Below, piece after piece: positions 23,962 to 32,915 of a stretch of 64,000 nucleotides of DNA. Position 1 is the stretch's first letter; the number at the start of each line of letters is the position of its first letter. The translations under genes were made by a program, and so were the position numbers. The stretch is taken from positions 7,894 through 71,893 of the forward strand of contig CAKSSN010000014.1 in assembly GCA_934489015.1 (NCBI GenBank), read 5' to 3'. A model generated the notes under the pieces. That model did no database searches. It was given only the letters and a program-made list of their open reading frames with translations, and was not told the origin of the DNA. This DNA is from an uncultured Clostridia bacterium (lineage in GTDB: Bacteria; Bacillota; Clostridia; UBA1381).

Positions 23962-24834
23962 ATGAAAACAGCGCTTATAGATATAGGTTCAAATACGATA
24001 AGGCTTGTTATTTATGAAAACAATAAGGAAATAAAAAATACCGCCGTGTATGCCGGGCTTATTTCCGATGTTTCGGACGGCAAAATTTCGCCTGAGGGAA
24101 TTTTTAAAATTATATCGGCTTTAAATCCGATGAAGAAAACGGCGGCGGAATATGAATGCTGCGATATTTACGCGTTTGCTACCGCGTCACTTAGAGATAT
24201 TTCCGACAAGGACGGACTTTGCGGGTGCATATACGAAAGCACGGGAATTAAAATAGAAATAATTTCTGCCGAAAAAGAAGCGTATTACGATTTTCTCGGT
24301 CTTAAAAGCGTTTTGAATATCGACAGCGGTGCGGCGTTTGATTTGGGCGGCGGTAGCTGCCAGATAATAGTGTTTGAAAAAAATCTGCCGCGCGAGTCCG
24401 CGTCCTTTAAAATAGGGTCGCAGCGCCTTTATGATGAATTTGTATCGGGCGTTATTCCGTCTGAGGAGGAAATAGGCGCAGTGAGAAGATATGTAAGACG
24501 CTGCATTTCGGATATGGCGCTTTTGAAGGGTATCGGCTGCGAGAAAATATATGCGATGGGCGGCGCGGTGTTTGCGCTTTGCGCACTTAAAGAAAAATAC
24601 TTTCCGTCAGGCAGTAGCTGCCTTACAAAAAATGATTTTAAAAATATAATGACGCTTTCTGAGGATAAGATAAAGGCTGTCGTGCCGAAGCGGCTGAAAA
24701 CCGTAATTCCGGCAGCTGCTACAATGCTTGAAATCTTGAATTATACTGCCGCAGAGCAAATCTGCGCAACGGGCGCGGGAGTCCGCGACGGCATATTGGC
24801 GGAAAAAACGGACGGCATGGCGAAAAATGCATAA
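23962..24834 (+). CDS. Ppx/GppA exopolyphosphatase-family protein
   Basis: 290 residues, close to the one-domain size. Actin-fold phosphate motifs: IDIGSNTIRLVIYE at the start, FATASLRD, EKEAYYDFLG with the catalytic Glu, FDLGGGSCQI and YAMGGAVFAL. The family hydrolyses polyphosphate or pppGpp in the cytoplasm. It follows the His/Cys protein by 22 bases and may be co-transcribed with the CDF gene. Confidence 0.85.
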   Translation: MKTALIDIGSNTIRLVIYENNKEIKNTAVYAGLISDVSDGKISPEGIFKIISALNPMKKTAAEYECCDIYAFATASLRDISDKDGLCGCIYESTGIKIEIISAEKEAYYDFLGLKSVLNIDSGAAFDLGGGSCQIIVFEKNLPRESASFKIGSQRLYDEFVSGVIPSEEEIGAVRRYVRRCISDMALLKGIGCEKIYAMGGAVFALCALKEKYFPSGSSCLTKNDFKNIMTLSEDKIKAVVPKRLKTVIPAAATMLEILNYTAAEQICATGAGVRDGILAEKTDGMAKNA

Positions 24835-24886
24835 ATACTTGTCAAAAACAGAAAAAATTTCGTTTATTATTTAATGGCTCAATCCC

Positions 24887-24915
24887 TTGACTTTACGGCG
24901 AAAATATGGTATCAT
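24887..24915 (+). promoter_or_regulatory. Promoter of the ACT-hom-thrB-lysC operon
   Basis: -35 TTGACT (24887-24892), 17-bp spacer, -10 TATCAT (24910-24915). About 45 bases of leader precede the ATG. No T-box or lysine riboswitch fits in so short a leader. Confidence 0.7.
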
Positions 24916-24969
24916 ACTATATTATAAATACATTAGTTTTTCTGTCAAGGACAAAAGGGGTTATTTGAT

Positions 24970-25404
24970 ATGGATAACGATTACGTATTGCTTAATACAA
25001 AAATAGCGTCTGACGTCATTTTAAAGGTTCTTGCCGTTAAACGCCTTCTGTCGTCCGGCAGTGTAAAGAGGACAGGAGAGGCAATAGAAAGAGTCGGTAT
25101 AAGCAGAAGCGCTTTTTATAAGTATAAGGATTATGTGTTTGACTACAGCGGCGACAGATTCGGTCATATGTTTACGCTTTCGATTGAGCTTAAAGATATT
25201 TCCGGAATTTTGAGCGATATTCTTAAAACGCTTGCGGAGTTTGGCTGTAATGTTCTTACGATTAATCAGAATATACCGATAAACAGTATTGCTAATGTAA
25301 CGGTTTCGGCGCGCGCCGAAGAGAGCCTTAGCCTTGAAACTTTAACAGATAATATAAAGCGGCTTGACGGAGTAAACAGAGTTGAGTTGCTTGCGATGCA
25401 GTAG
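24970..25404 (+). CDS. UPF0735 ACT-domain protein (PheB-like)
   Basis: 144 residues. The N-terminal half is helical (VLAVKRLLSSGSVKRTGEAI, then ERVGISRSAFYKYKDYV) and looks like a small DNA- or protein-binding helix bundle. The C-terminal half is an ACT domain (FTLSIELKDISGILSDILKT). Members of this family sit upstream of homoserine dehydrogenase in many Firmicutes, as here with a 44-base gap, and probably sense an amino acid. Bacillus PheB was once thought to be a chorismate mutase; that activity is not supported. AAAGGGG precedes the ATG. Confidence 0.85.
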   Translation: MDNDYVLLNTKIASDVILKVLAVKRLLSSGSVKRTGEAIERVGISRSAFYKYKDYVFDYSGDRFGHMFTLSIELKDISGILSDILKTLAEFGCNVLTINQNIPINSIANVTVSARAEESLSLETLTDNIKRLDGVNRVELLAMQ

Positions 25405-25448
25405 AGCGGCAATTCGGTGCTGCGGAAAAACATATAGGAGGCGGTCAG

Positions 25449-26660
25449 ATGGCAAGCATTGCGATAATGGGATTTGGAACTGTCGGAAGCGGCGTTTATG
25501 AAATAGTAAAAACCAATTCTGCAATTCTGAAGCAAAATGCAAACGGAGAAGAAATTAAAATCAAGCGTATTCTCGATATAAGAGATTTTTCGGAGCATGA
25601 GGACGCGGAGCTTTTTACAAAGGATTTTTCCGATATTTTAAATGATCCGGAAATAACGGTTGTAGTCGAGGTTATGGGCGGACTTCATCCGGCATATGAG
25701 TTTACAAAGGAGCTTCTTGAAAACGGAAAAAGCGTTGTTACATCAAATAAGGAGCTTGTTGCAACATACGGAACGGAGCTTTTGAGCCTTGCGTGCGACA
25801 AAAACGAAAATTATTTGTTTGAAGCGAGCGTGGGCGGCGGAATACCGGTTATAAGACCGATACATCAGTGCCTTACGGCAAACAGGGTAGAGCGTATTGC
25901 CGGGATTTTAAACGGCACGACAAACTACATTTTAAATGAAATGATTGAAAAGGGCAAGTCCTTTGAGAACGCTCTTTCGGACGCTCAGTCAAAGGGCTAT
26001 GCGGAAAAAAATCCGGCAGCGGATATTGAGGGTCATGACGCGTGCAGAAAAATTGCGATTTTGGCGTCACTTGCTTCAAGAAAATTTGTTGATTACAGAA
26101 ATATAGTAACTGAGGGCATTGTTGACATTACGCTTGAGGACGTAAAATATGCCGAAAGTTGCGGCAGGGTTATAAAGCTTATAGGCTATGCCGAGTTTGA
26201 CGAAAATGACAGGCTGTTTTCGATAGTATGCCCCATGCTTGTTGACAAGTCGAGCCCGCTTGCGTGCGTAAACGGAGTTTATAACGCGGTTATGATTACG
26301 GGCGACAGCGTGGGCGATGTTATGTTTTACGGCAAGGGCGCAGGAAAGCTTCCGACTGCAAGCGCTGTTGTTGCGGATGTTATCGACGCGGTTAAGCATA
26401 TAGAAAGAAGCAAAAAAATTGCCTGGTCCGATGTCGGAAGCGATTTTATGGTTTGCGAGGATGAAAAGAGCTTTGAGTTCTTTATAAGAACAAAGAGCAG
26501 CCTTGAAAGCGCAAAATCGGTTTTTGATATAAAGGAAGCCTTAGATATAGGAATAAACGGCGAAACGGCGTTTATAACCGGGAAAATGTCCGGTAAGGAA
26601 GCAAAAGAAAAAATAAAACAGCTGCCGGAGGTTATCTCGTGCATAAGAGTGATGCAATAA
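25449..26660 (+). CDS. hom: Homoserine dehydrogenase
   Basis: 403 residues, the short clostridial form. N-terminal NAD(P) fold GFGTVGSGVYE; VVEVMGGLHPAYEF; catalytic domain VTSNKELVATYG, GGGIPVIRPI, GILNGTTNYILNEM and DIEGHDACRKIAILASLAS. A C-terminal ACT domain (about 335-400, FFIRTKSSLE onward, ending SCIRVMQ) should give feedback control by threonine. It reduces aspartate semialdehyde to homoserine. AGGAGG lies nine bases upstream of the ATG. The thrB gene overlaps its 3' end. Confidence 0.95.
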   Translation: MASIAIMGFGTVGSGVYEIVKTNSAILKQNANGEEIKIKRILDIRDFSEHEDAELFTKDFSDILNDPEITVVVEVMGGLHPAYEFTKELLENGKSVVTSNKELVATYGTELLSLACDKNENYLFEASVGGGIPVIRPIHQCLTANRVERIAGILNGTTNYILNEMIEKGKSFENALSDAQSKGYAEKNPAADIEGHDACRKIAILASLASRKFVDYRNIVTEGIVDITLEDVKYAESCGRVIKLIGYAEFDENDRLFSIVCPMLVDKSSPLACVNGVYNAVMITGDSVGDVMFYGKGAGKLPTASAVVADVIDAVKHIERSKKIAWSDVGSDFMVCEDEKSFEFFIRTKSSLESAKSVFDIKEALDIGINGETAFITGKMSGKEAKEKIKQLPEVISCIRVMQ

Positions 26661-27556
26661 TGAATGTCAGAGTAAAGGTGCCCGCAACAAGCGCAAATAT
26701 GGGTCCGGGCTTTGACTGTCTGGGAGTTGCGCTGGGGCTGTATAATGTAATTGATATGCGCAGCGGAGAGGGGCAAACCGATCCGTCGCTTAAAAATAAT
26801 CTTATTTATAAGGCGATGAGCGTTGTTTTCTCCGAGTGCGGATATGAGCCGGGTAAAATATCGGTTTATCAAAACAGCTGTATTCCAATGACTCGTGGGC
26901 TCGGCAGCAGCGGAGCGTGCATAATCGGCGGAATGCTCGGTGCAAACGTTATTGCCGGCAAGCCGTTTGATTACAGCGAAATACTTAATATGGCGGCTAA
27001 AATGGAGGGGCATCCCGATAATGTGGCTCCGGCGCTTTACGGCGGCTTTTGTACGGCGGTGCTTGACGGAGGCAGGGTTTACTGCACGTCAAACAAAATT
27101 GTCGGCAAAATTAAATTTGCGGCAATAATACCCGATTACTTTGTTGCAACAAAAAATTCGCGCAGCGCTGTTCCGAAAAGCTTTACAAAGGAGGACGCGT
27201 CATATAATATCGCACACGCGTCAATGCTTACCGCCGCACTTATAGGCGGCAGGACAGAGCTTTTAAAAACCGCGTGCCGCGACAGGCTTCATCAGCCGTA
27301 CAGAAAAAAGTATATAGACGGCATGGAGGAAATATTCCAAAGGTCCTATGATTTCGGCTCGCTTGCAACATATCTGAGCGGCTCCGGTCCGACGGTTATT
27401 TCAATGATTGATGACAGCTGTATGGATTATATGAAAAAAATGAGCGCTTATCTGAATGAAAATCATGCAGGCTGGAGATGCAGACTGCTTACAATAGATA
27501 ATGTCGGTGCGGTAGTTTCCTATTCGGAAAAGAAGCAGAAAAATTGGAGGTTTTAA
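26639..27556 (+). CDS. thrB: Homoserine kinase
   Basis: GHMP kinase: VPATSANMGPGFDCLGVALG, ATP loop MTRGLGSSGACIIGGMLGAN, and C-terminal YLSGSGPTVISM. It phosphorylates homoserine for threonine synthesis. Two starts are possible. GTG 26639 has GGAGG at ideal distance inside the hom 3' end and gives 305 residues. ATG 26660, overlapping the hom stop, gives the length expected from homology but has a poor site. The GTG is listed. No threonine synthase gene is in the window. Confidence 0.92.
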   Translation: MHKSDAIMNVRVKVPATSANMGPGFDCLGVALGLYNVIDMRSGEGQTDPSLKNNLIYKAMSVVFSECGYEPGKISVYQNSCIPMTRGLGSSGACIIGGMLGANVIAGKPFDYSEILNMAAKMEGHPDNVAPALYGGFCTAVLDGGRVYCTSNKIVGKIKFAAIIPDYFVATKNSRSAVPKSFTKEDASYNIAHASMLTAALIGGRTELLKTACRDRLHQPYRKKYIDGMEEIFQRSYDFGSLATYLSGSGPTVISMIDDSCMDYMKKMSAYLNENHAGWRCRLLTIDNVGAVVSYSEKKQKNWRF

Positions 27557-27557
27557 A

Positions 27558-28769
27558 ATGTCAATTGGACTTGTAGTTCAAAAATACGGCGGAACGAGTG
27601 TAAGGGACGCCGAACGTGTTATGAACGTTGCAAAGCGCGTTACGGACACGTATAAAGAGGGAAATAACGTTGTTGTCGTTGTTTCGGCTCAGGGTGATAC
27701 AACGGATGAGCTTATAGAAAAGGCTTATGAAATTAATCCTTCTCCGTCAAAAAGAGAAATGGACGTTCTTCTTTCAACGGGTGAGCAGATTTCAATTTCG
27801 CTTCTTGCAATGGCAATAGAAAAGCTCGGCTATCCCGTAGTTTCAATGACGGGCTGGCAGGCAGGCTTTAAAACAAGCGCAAATTACGGTGCGGCAAGAA
27901 TACATGAAATAGATTCGTCGAGAATAGAAAACGAGCTTGACAAGCGCAGAATAGTTGTTGTTGCAGGCTTTCAGGGCATTAACAAATTTGACGATATTGT
28001 AACGCTCGGCAGAGGCGGCTCCGATACGTCGGCGGTTGCTCTTGCAGCTGCGCTGAATGCAGACATCTGCGAAATATATACCGATGTTGACGGCGTTTAT
28101 ACGGCAGATCCGCGAATTGTTAAAAATGCGTTTAAGCTTGATGATATTTCATATGATGAAATGCTTGAGCTTGCGTCGCTCGGCGCTAACGTTCTTCATA
28201 ACAGAAGCGTGGAGCTTGCAAAGAAATATAATGTTAAGCTTGCTGTAAAATCAAGCCTTAATCATAATGAAGGCACATATGTCAAGGAGGTAGACCAAGT
28301 GGAAAAGATGATAGTAAGAGGCGTTACAAGAGATAACGACTGCGCGAGAATTGCACTTTGCGGCGTTGAGGATACACCGGGAAAGGCATTTCAGATTTTT
28401 GATCTTCTTTCAAAGAATAACATAGGAGTAGACCTTATAATTCAGTCAATCGGAAACGGTGTTCAGAAGGATATAAGCTTTACAACAACAGAGGGAGATC
28501 TTGAAAAGGCTCTTGAAATTCTCGATAAAAACAAGGAAATAATAAAGGCAAACGAGGTTAAATGGTCAAAGGACGTTTCAAAGGTGTCTATCGTAGGCGC
28601 AGGCATGATGACAAGCGTCGGCGTTGCTTCAAAAATGTTTGAGGCGCTTTACAATGAGCATATTAACATAAATATGATTGCAACCTCCGAAATAAAAATT
28701 TCGGTTCTCGTTGACAAGAAGGATGCGGAAAAAGCGGTAAACGCTATACATGAAAAATTCTTCGGCTGA
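27558..28769 (+). CDS. lysC: Aspartate kinase
   Basis: 403 residues. The kinase domain begins VQKYGGTSVRDAERV, with SMTGWQAGFKT, ATP-site motifs VTLGRGGSDTSAVALAAAL and EIYTDVDGVYTADPR. Two ACT domains occupy the last 145 residues (KMIVRGVTRDNDCARIALCG and VSIVGAGMMTSVGV). It catalyses the first step from aspartate to lysine, threonine and methionine. It starts one base after the thrB stop, with TGGAGG upstream. An internal ribosome site at 28284 would give a separate regulatory beta subunit, as in Bacillus lysC. Confidence 0.95.
   Translation: MSIGLVVQKYGGTSVRDAERVMNVAKRVTDTYKEGNNVVVVVSAQGDTTDELIEKAYEINPSPSKREMDVLLSTGEQISISLLAMAIEKLGYPVVSMTGWQAGFKTSANYGAARIHEIDSSRIENELDKRRIVVVAGFQGINKFDDIVTLGRGGSDTSAVALAAALNADICEIYTDVDGVYTADPRIVKNAFKLDDISYDEMLELASLGANVLHNRSVELAKKYNVKLAVKSSLNHNEGTYVKEVDQVEKMIVRGVTRDNDCARIALCGVEDTPGKAFQIFDLLSKNNIGVDLIIQSIGNGVQKDISFTTTEGDLEKALEILDKNKEIIKANEVKWSKDVSKVSIVGAGMMTSVGVASKMFEALYNEHININMIATSEIKISVLVDKKDAEKAVNAIHEKFFG
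28284..28301 (+). promoter_or_regulatory. Internal ribosome site and GTG start for a lysC beta subunit
   Basis: AAGGAGG (28284-28290) lies eight bases before an in-frame GTG (28299) that would start VEKMIVRGVTRDND. This gives a 156-residue protein made only of the two ACT domains. Bacillus aspartokinase II is known to make such alpha and beta products from one gene. Confidence 0.65.
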
Positions 28770-28806
28770 TTATTATACTTAAACGATTGCTTAGAAAGGC
28801 CGCATT

Positions 28807-29538
28807 ATGAATGATAGAATTGCCGGAAGAAATCCGGTGCTTGAGGCTCTGCGTTCGGGCAGGGAGATTGATAAAATATTTGTTAAAAAAGGTCAGCCGG
28901 AGGGAAGCCTCAGGCCGCTTATAAAAAAGGCGCGCGACAGAGGCATTATAATTTCTGAGGTTGACAGAAAAAAGCTCGATGAGCTGTCGGGCGGTGAAAA
29001 TCATCAGGGTGTTGTTGCTTTTGTGTCGGAGATACGGTATAAAACGATTGATGATATTCTAAATGCCGCAAAGGAGCGCGGCGAAGCTCCGTTTGTTGTA
29101 ATTCTTGATAAAATAACCGATCCGCATAATATCGGCGCTATAATAAGAACGGCGGAGTGCGCCGGCGCGCACGGAATTATTATGCCCAAGCGCGCGAGCG
29201 CGCCTATTAACGAGATAGTTGCAAAAACGTCGGCAGGCGCCGTTGAATACGCAAATATATGCAAGGTTACAAATCTTTCGGCGGCTATAGATAAGCTTAA
29301 GGAAAACGGACTTTGGATTACCGGCGCGGATATGGACGGTGAGTCAATGTATGATATTGATTTTACCGGAGGAGTCGGGCTTGTAATCGGAAGCGAGGGC
29401 GAGGGAATAAGCCGCCTTGTCCGCGAAAAATGTGATTTTATCGCGTCTATACCGATGAAGGGAGAGGTTTCTTCTCTTAATGCGTCGGTTGCAGCCGGAA
29501 TACTTATGTATGAGGTTGTGAGAAAAAATTTAAAATAA
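28807..29538 (+). CDS. rlmB: TrmH-type 23S rRNA 2'-O-methyltransferase (RlmB-like)
   Basis: 243 residues, the normal length. The N-terminal substrate-binding domain begins RIAGRNPVLEALRSG and the L30e-like fold includes SGGENHQGVVAFV. The SPOUT catalytic domain carries motif 1 (DPHNIGAIIRTAECAGAHGI), motif 2 (GLVIGSEGEGISRLVREKCD) and motif 3 (PMKGEVSSLNASVAAGI). It methylates a ribose in 23S rRNA (G2251 in E. coli) using SAM. GAAAGG precedes the ATG. The gene follows lysC by 37 bases. Confidence 0.9.
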   Translation: MNDRIAGRNPVLEALRSGREIDKIFVKKGQPEGSLRPLIKKARDRGIIISEVDRKKLDELSGGENHQGVVAFVSEIRYKTIDDILNAAKERGEAPFVVILDKITDPHNIGAIIRTAECAGAHGIIMPKRASAPINEIVAKTSAGAVEYANICKVTNLSAAIDKLKENGLWITGADMDGESMYDIDFTGGVGLVIGSEGEGISRLVREKCDFIASIPMKGEVSSLNASVAAGILMYEVVRKNLK

Positions 29539-29646
29539 ACGGCAATGGGGTGTAATGTGTAAAAGCGCAGTGCACTCCTCTTTAATGCAAAACGGGCAAG
29601 GCTTAAAAGCACTTTTTATTTAAAATCTGAAAGGATGATTGATTTA

Positions 29647-29916
29647 ATGAAAGCGGTTATAACGGTTATAGGAAAAGACAGGGTTGGAATTATTGCGGAG
29701 GTAAGCGCATTTCTGGCTGAAAACTCTGTTAATATTCTCGATATTTCGCAGACGATTATGCAGGATATGTTCTGCATGATAATGCTTGTTGAGTTTAAGG
29801 ATTCGGATAAGACGATAAGTGACATATCCGACAGACTTTCAAAGCTCGGCGAAAAATCCGGACTTTCAATTCATGTTCAGCGTGAGGAAATTTTCAATTC
29901 CATGCACAGAATATAA
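29647..29916 (+). CDS. UPF0237 ACT-domain protein
   Basis: 89 residues from ATG 29647; an ATG at 29635 lies directly against the AAAGG site and is unlikely. It is one ACT domain with an extension: VITVIGKDRVGIIAEVSAFL, then VNILDISQTIMQ. Members are always found with the DUF711 protein, here 15 bases downstream. The ligand is unknown, though GcvR-like amino acid sensing has been suggested for relatives. Confidence 0.88.
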   Translation: MKAVITVIGKDRVGIIAEVSAFLAENSVNILDISQTIMQDMFCMIMLVEFKDSDKTISDISDRLSKLGEKSGLSIHVQREEIFNSMHRI

Positions 29917-29931
29917 TTCGGGAGGCGCAAA

Positions 29932-31299
29932 ATGATTAATCCTTTTGAAATAATGGAAACAATCAATATGATTGACAGGGAAAACCTTGATATTCGTACC
30001 ATAACTATGGGAATGTCGCTTAAAAGCTGCGCCGACAGCAATATTGATGTTTTATGTGAGAACATATATAAAAAAATAACCTCTTATGCAAAGGACCTTG
30101 TAAAGGTCGGAGAGGAAATAGAGGCACAGTTCGGTATTCCGATTATAAACAAGCGCATAAGCGTAACGCCTGTTTCGATGGTTCTTGAGCCGGTGAAAAA
30201 TTTGACCGTAGAGGACTGCGTAAAGGTTGCAAAAACGCTTGACAGAGCGGCAAAGGCGGTAGGCGTTAATTTTATCGGCGGCTACAGCGCGCTTGTTCAG
30301 AAGGGGTACACAAATAACGAAAAAATATTTATAAGCTCAATTCCGCAGGCTCTTGCAGCTACAGATATAGTCTGCTCAAGCGTGAATGTTGCTTCAACCA
30401 AGGCCGGAATTAATATGGACGCGGTTAAGCAGATGGGCGAAATTATAAAGCAGGCAGCAGCTCTTACGGCGGAGTCGGGCGGATTTGCGTGTGCAAAGCT
30501 CGTTGTGTTTTCAAACGCCGTTGAGGATAATCCGTTTATGGCAGGCGCTTTTCACGGTGACGGTGAGGGCGAATGTGTTATAAATGTCGGCGTAAGCGGA
30601 CCGGGCGTTGTTAAATGTGCGCTTGAAAAGGTTGCCGGAGAGGATTTCGGTGTTGTTGCCGATACGATAAAGAAAACCGCGTTTAAAATTACGCGTATGG
30701 GTCAGCTTGTGGCTCAGGAGGCTTCAAAGCGCCTTAATGTTCCGTTTGGAATTGTCGATTTGTCGCTTGCACCTACCCCTGCGGTAGGCGACAGCGTTGC
30801 ATATATACTTGAGGAAATGGGTCTTGAACAGTGCGGAACGCACGGAACTACCGCAGCGCTTGCTCTGCTCAATGATGCCGTGAAAAAAGGCGGCGTAATG
30901 GCGTCAAGCTATGTAGGCGGACTTTCCGGTGCGTTTATTCCGGTAAGCGAGGATGCCGGCATGATTGCCGCAGCGTCTTCCGGTGCGCTTTCGCTTGAAA
31001 AGCTTGAAGCTATGACCTGCGTTTGCTCGGTGGGACTTGACATGATTGCAATTCCCGGCGACACAAGCGCCTCAACCATATCTGCAATCATTGCCGATGA
31101 GGCGGCAATCGGTATGGTAAACACCAAAACAACCGCTGTCAGAATAATTCCGGCGCCCGACAAAAAAGTCGGAGATGTTGTGGAATTCGGCGGACTTCTC
31201 GGTTCGGGACCTGTAATGAGGGTAAGCAGTCTTTCAAGCGAGGAATTTATTTCGCGCGGCGGAAGAATACCTGCTCCGATACACAGTCTTAAAAACTAA
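29932..31299 (+). CDS. UPF0210 (DUF711/PFL-like) protein
   Basis: 455 residues, full length. Family landmarks: ETINMIDRENLDIRTITMG, RISVTPVSMVLEP, GGYSALVQKGYT, GVSGPGVVK, and the Gly-rich end FGGLLGSGPVMRVSSLSSEE and RGGRIPAPIHSLKN. A structural resemblance to glycyl-radical (pyruvate-formate-lyase-like) barrels is noted for the family, but no glycyl radical motif is seen here. The strict pairing with the ACT protein suggests an amino-acid-linked metabolic role. Biochemical function is unknown. GGAGG is seven bases before the ATG. Confidence 0.88.
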   Translation: MINPFEIMETINMIDRENLDIRTITMGMSLKSCADSNIDVLCENIYKKITSYAKDLVKVGEEIEAQFGIPIINKRISVTPVSMVLEPVKNLTVEDCVKVAKTLDRAAKAVGVNFIGGYSALVQKGYTNNEKIFISSIPQALAATDIVCSSVNVASTKAGINMDAVKQMGEIIKQAAALTAESGGFACAKLVVFSNAVEDNPFMAGAFHGDGEGECVINVGVSGPGVVKCALEKVAGEDFGVVADTIKKTAFKITRMGQLVAQEASKRLNVPFGIVDLSLAPTPAVGDSVAYILEEMGLEQCGTHGTTAALALLNDAVKKGGVMASSYVGGLSGAFIPVSEDAGMIAAASSGALSLEKLEAMTCVCSVGLDMIAIPGDTSASTISAIIADEAAIGMVNTKTTAVRIIPAPDKKVGDVVEFGGLLGSGPVMRVSSLSSEEFISRGGRIPAPIHSLKN

Positions 31300-31353
31300 C
31301 CGGCAGTCTTTGGCGCGGTATGCCGGTGGCTGCAAAATAAGCCTTGCAGCGTT

Positions 31354-31398
31354 ACCGTATGTGCATTATCCGGCTGCATGAAGCCGAATAATACGGTT
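31354..31398 (+). other. Hairpin leader of the V-ATPase operon
   Basis: Nested arms ACCGT/ACGGT, ATTAT/ATAAT and CGGCT/AGCCG with small internal loops form one long hairpin 25 bases before the first V-ATPase ATG. The T-run after it is short (TTTATAT). It could end the DUF711 transcript weakly or serve as an mRNA leader. Confidence 0.35.
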
Positions 31399-31423
31399 TA
31401 TATCAGAAAGGAAGGGACATTCA

Positions 31424-31738
31424 ATGGACGAGCTTAAAGTTATAGACAAAATCATAAGTATAGAACAGGAAGCTCAGGAGCTTGTAAGGGAGGCGGAAAA
31501 GCAGGCGGCGGAGCTTGAAAGCTCGGCTGAGGCTAAGGCCGGTGAGCTCGAAGAGGATATTTTAAACAGAGCAAAGAAAAAATGCAGGACAATTAAAGAG
31601 ATGGAGGACAAATTTGCTGAGGATAAAATTTCCGAAATTGAAAAGCAGTCCGCTTCTCAAATGGCGGCATTGGAAAATCAGTATAATGAAAATAAAGATA
31701 AATGGGTGTCGGGCATAGTTTCCGATATTCTCTCTTAA
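31424..31738 (+). CDS. V-type ATPase peripheral-stalk subunit (NtpF/G-H type)
   Basis: 104 residues, almost wholly charged coiled coil with Glu/Lys/Ala heptads (EQEAQELVREAEKQAAELE, DILNRAKKKC). It matches the small stalk subunit that pairs with subunit E in bacterial and archaeal V/A-ATPases. It is the first gene of the operon; GGAAGGGA precedes the ATG. Confidence 0.8.
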   Translation: MDELKVIDKIISIEQEAQELVREAEKQAAELESSAEAKAGELEEDILNRAKKKCRTIKEMEDKFAEDKISEIEKQSASQMAALENQYNENKDKWVSGIVSDILS

Positions 31739-31809
31739 AATATTTTCGGGAATATACCCGAAAACAAGGAGTCTGCACGAATGTGCAGCTTTGAAAGGAA
31801 GTGAGAGAA

Positions 31810-32838
31810 ATGAACAGCTATTGTGCGGTAAACGCAAAAATCAAGGCGATGTATGCCGATTGCCTTAAGGATAAGGATTATGAAAACCTTATAGCGATGC
31901 ATGACGTGGGTCAGGTTTGCAGCTATCTTAAAAGCACACCTGCATATGCCGACACGCTCGGCAGCCTTACCGAAAGCGAGATGCACAGAGGTACGGTTGA
32001 GAGGATTTTGAGCCATAAGCTTTTTACGCAGTATATAAGGCTTTATAATTTTATGGATAAGGCGCACCGCGATATACTGAAGTTTTGGTTTATGCGCATG
32101 GAGGTTGAATACTTAAAGCACCGTATAAGGTATATATTCAATAATGAAACAGGAATTTATACAGAAACGGAGGACGAGGGAAGCGAGTTTTTTACGGAGC
32201 ATACAAAAATAAACTGTAAGCTTGCTTCAAGCTCAAAAACGCTTTCGGATTTTGTTGAATCATGTGTTGATACGCCTTACTACAAGCTCCTTAAAACAGC
32301 CGAAACAATCAAATCGGACTTTTTTTCGATAGGTATGATGCTCGACAGGCTTTACTATACGCTTCTGTGGAAAGCAAAGGATAAGCTGCCAAAGAGTGAG
32401 CGAGCCGCGTTTGAAGCCTATGTCGGTCCTATTGCCGATATGCTTAACATAATGTGGATATATCGCGGAAAAAAATATTTCGACTTTGACAGAGAGGTAA
32501 TTTATACTTATCTTATACCTGTACATTATCGCTTGTCGGAGGACTGTATAAAGCGGATGGTTTCCGGTGAGGGCGGAGCGTCGGTTGAAGCGGCAGCTGC
32601 CGAAACAAAATACAGCGAGCTTTTTAACGGTGTCGGAGATGAATACTTTATAGAAAAGAATTATCTCGCGCTTGAAATTAAAAACTCCAAAAGGCTTTTC
32701 GTAAATGAGCCTATGTCTATGGCCGCGATATTTGCTTATTTCAATCTTAAAGAGAGTGAAATAAACAAGATCACAACCATAATAGAGGGCGTAAGATACG
32801 GAAGCTCATCGGAGCTTTTAAAAAATTATATAAAGTAA
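31810..32838 (+). CDS. ntpC: V-type ATPase subunit C (central-shaft adaptor)
   Basis: 342 residues from ATG 31810, with AAAGGAAG nine bases upstream (a GTG at 31801 is closer than usual). Helical throughout, with family features YCAVNAKIKAMYADCL, LRHRIRYI-type helices (KHRIRYIFNN), DRLYYTLLWKAKDK and the C-terminal EPMSMAAIFAYFNLKESEIN, then VRYGSSSELLKNYI. Subunit C links the rotor stalk to the membrane ring. Confidence 0.9.
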   Translation: MNSYCAVNAKIKAMYADCLKDKDYENLIAMHDVGQVCSYLKSTPAYADTLGSLTESEMHRGTVERILSHKLFTQYIRLYNFMDKAHRDILKFWFMRMEVEYLKHRIRYIFNNETGIYTETEDEGSEFFTEHTKINCKLASSSKTLSDFVESCVDTPYYKLLKTAETIKSDFFSIGMMLDRLYYTLLWKAKDKLPKSERAAFEAYVGPIADMLNIMWIYRGKKYFDFDREVIYTYLIPVHYRLSEDCIKRMVSGEGGASVEAAAAETKYSELFNGVGDEYFIEKNYLALEIKNSKRLFVNEPMSMAAIFAYFNLKESEINKITTIIEGVRYGSSSELLKNYIK

Positions 32839-32915
32839 AGAGCGAATAAATGCAAATATATGCAAAGATATGCTTTGCAGCATTTCGCTGAAAATAATAT
32901 TTAGGGGATGATAAA

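Noticed and set aside
24835..24969. Riboswitch or T-box before the threonine/lysine genes
   Set aside because: The promoter is only about 45 bases from the start codon, too short for a lysine riboswitch or T-box.
29004..29612. Minus-strand open frame of 202 codons
   Set aside because: Antisense to rlmB, which has clear SPOUT motifs; the frame has no recognisable domain or ribosome site.
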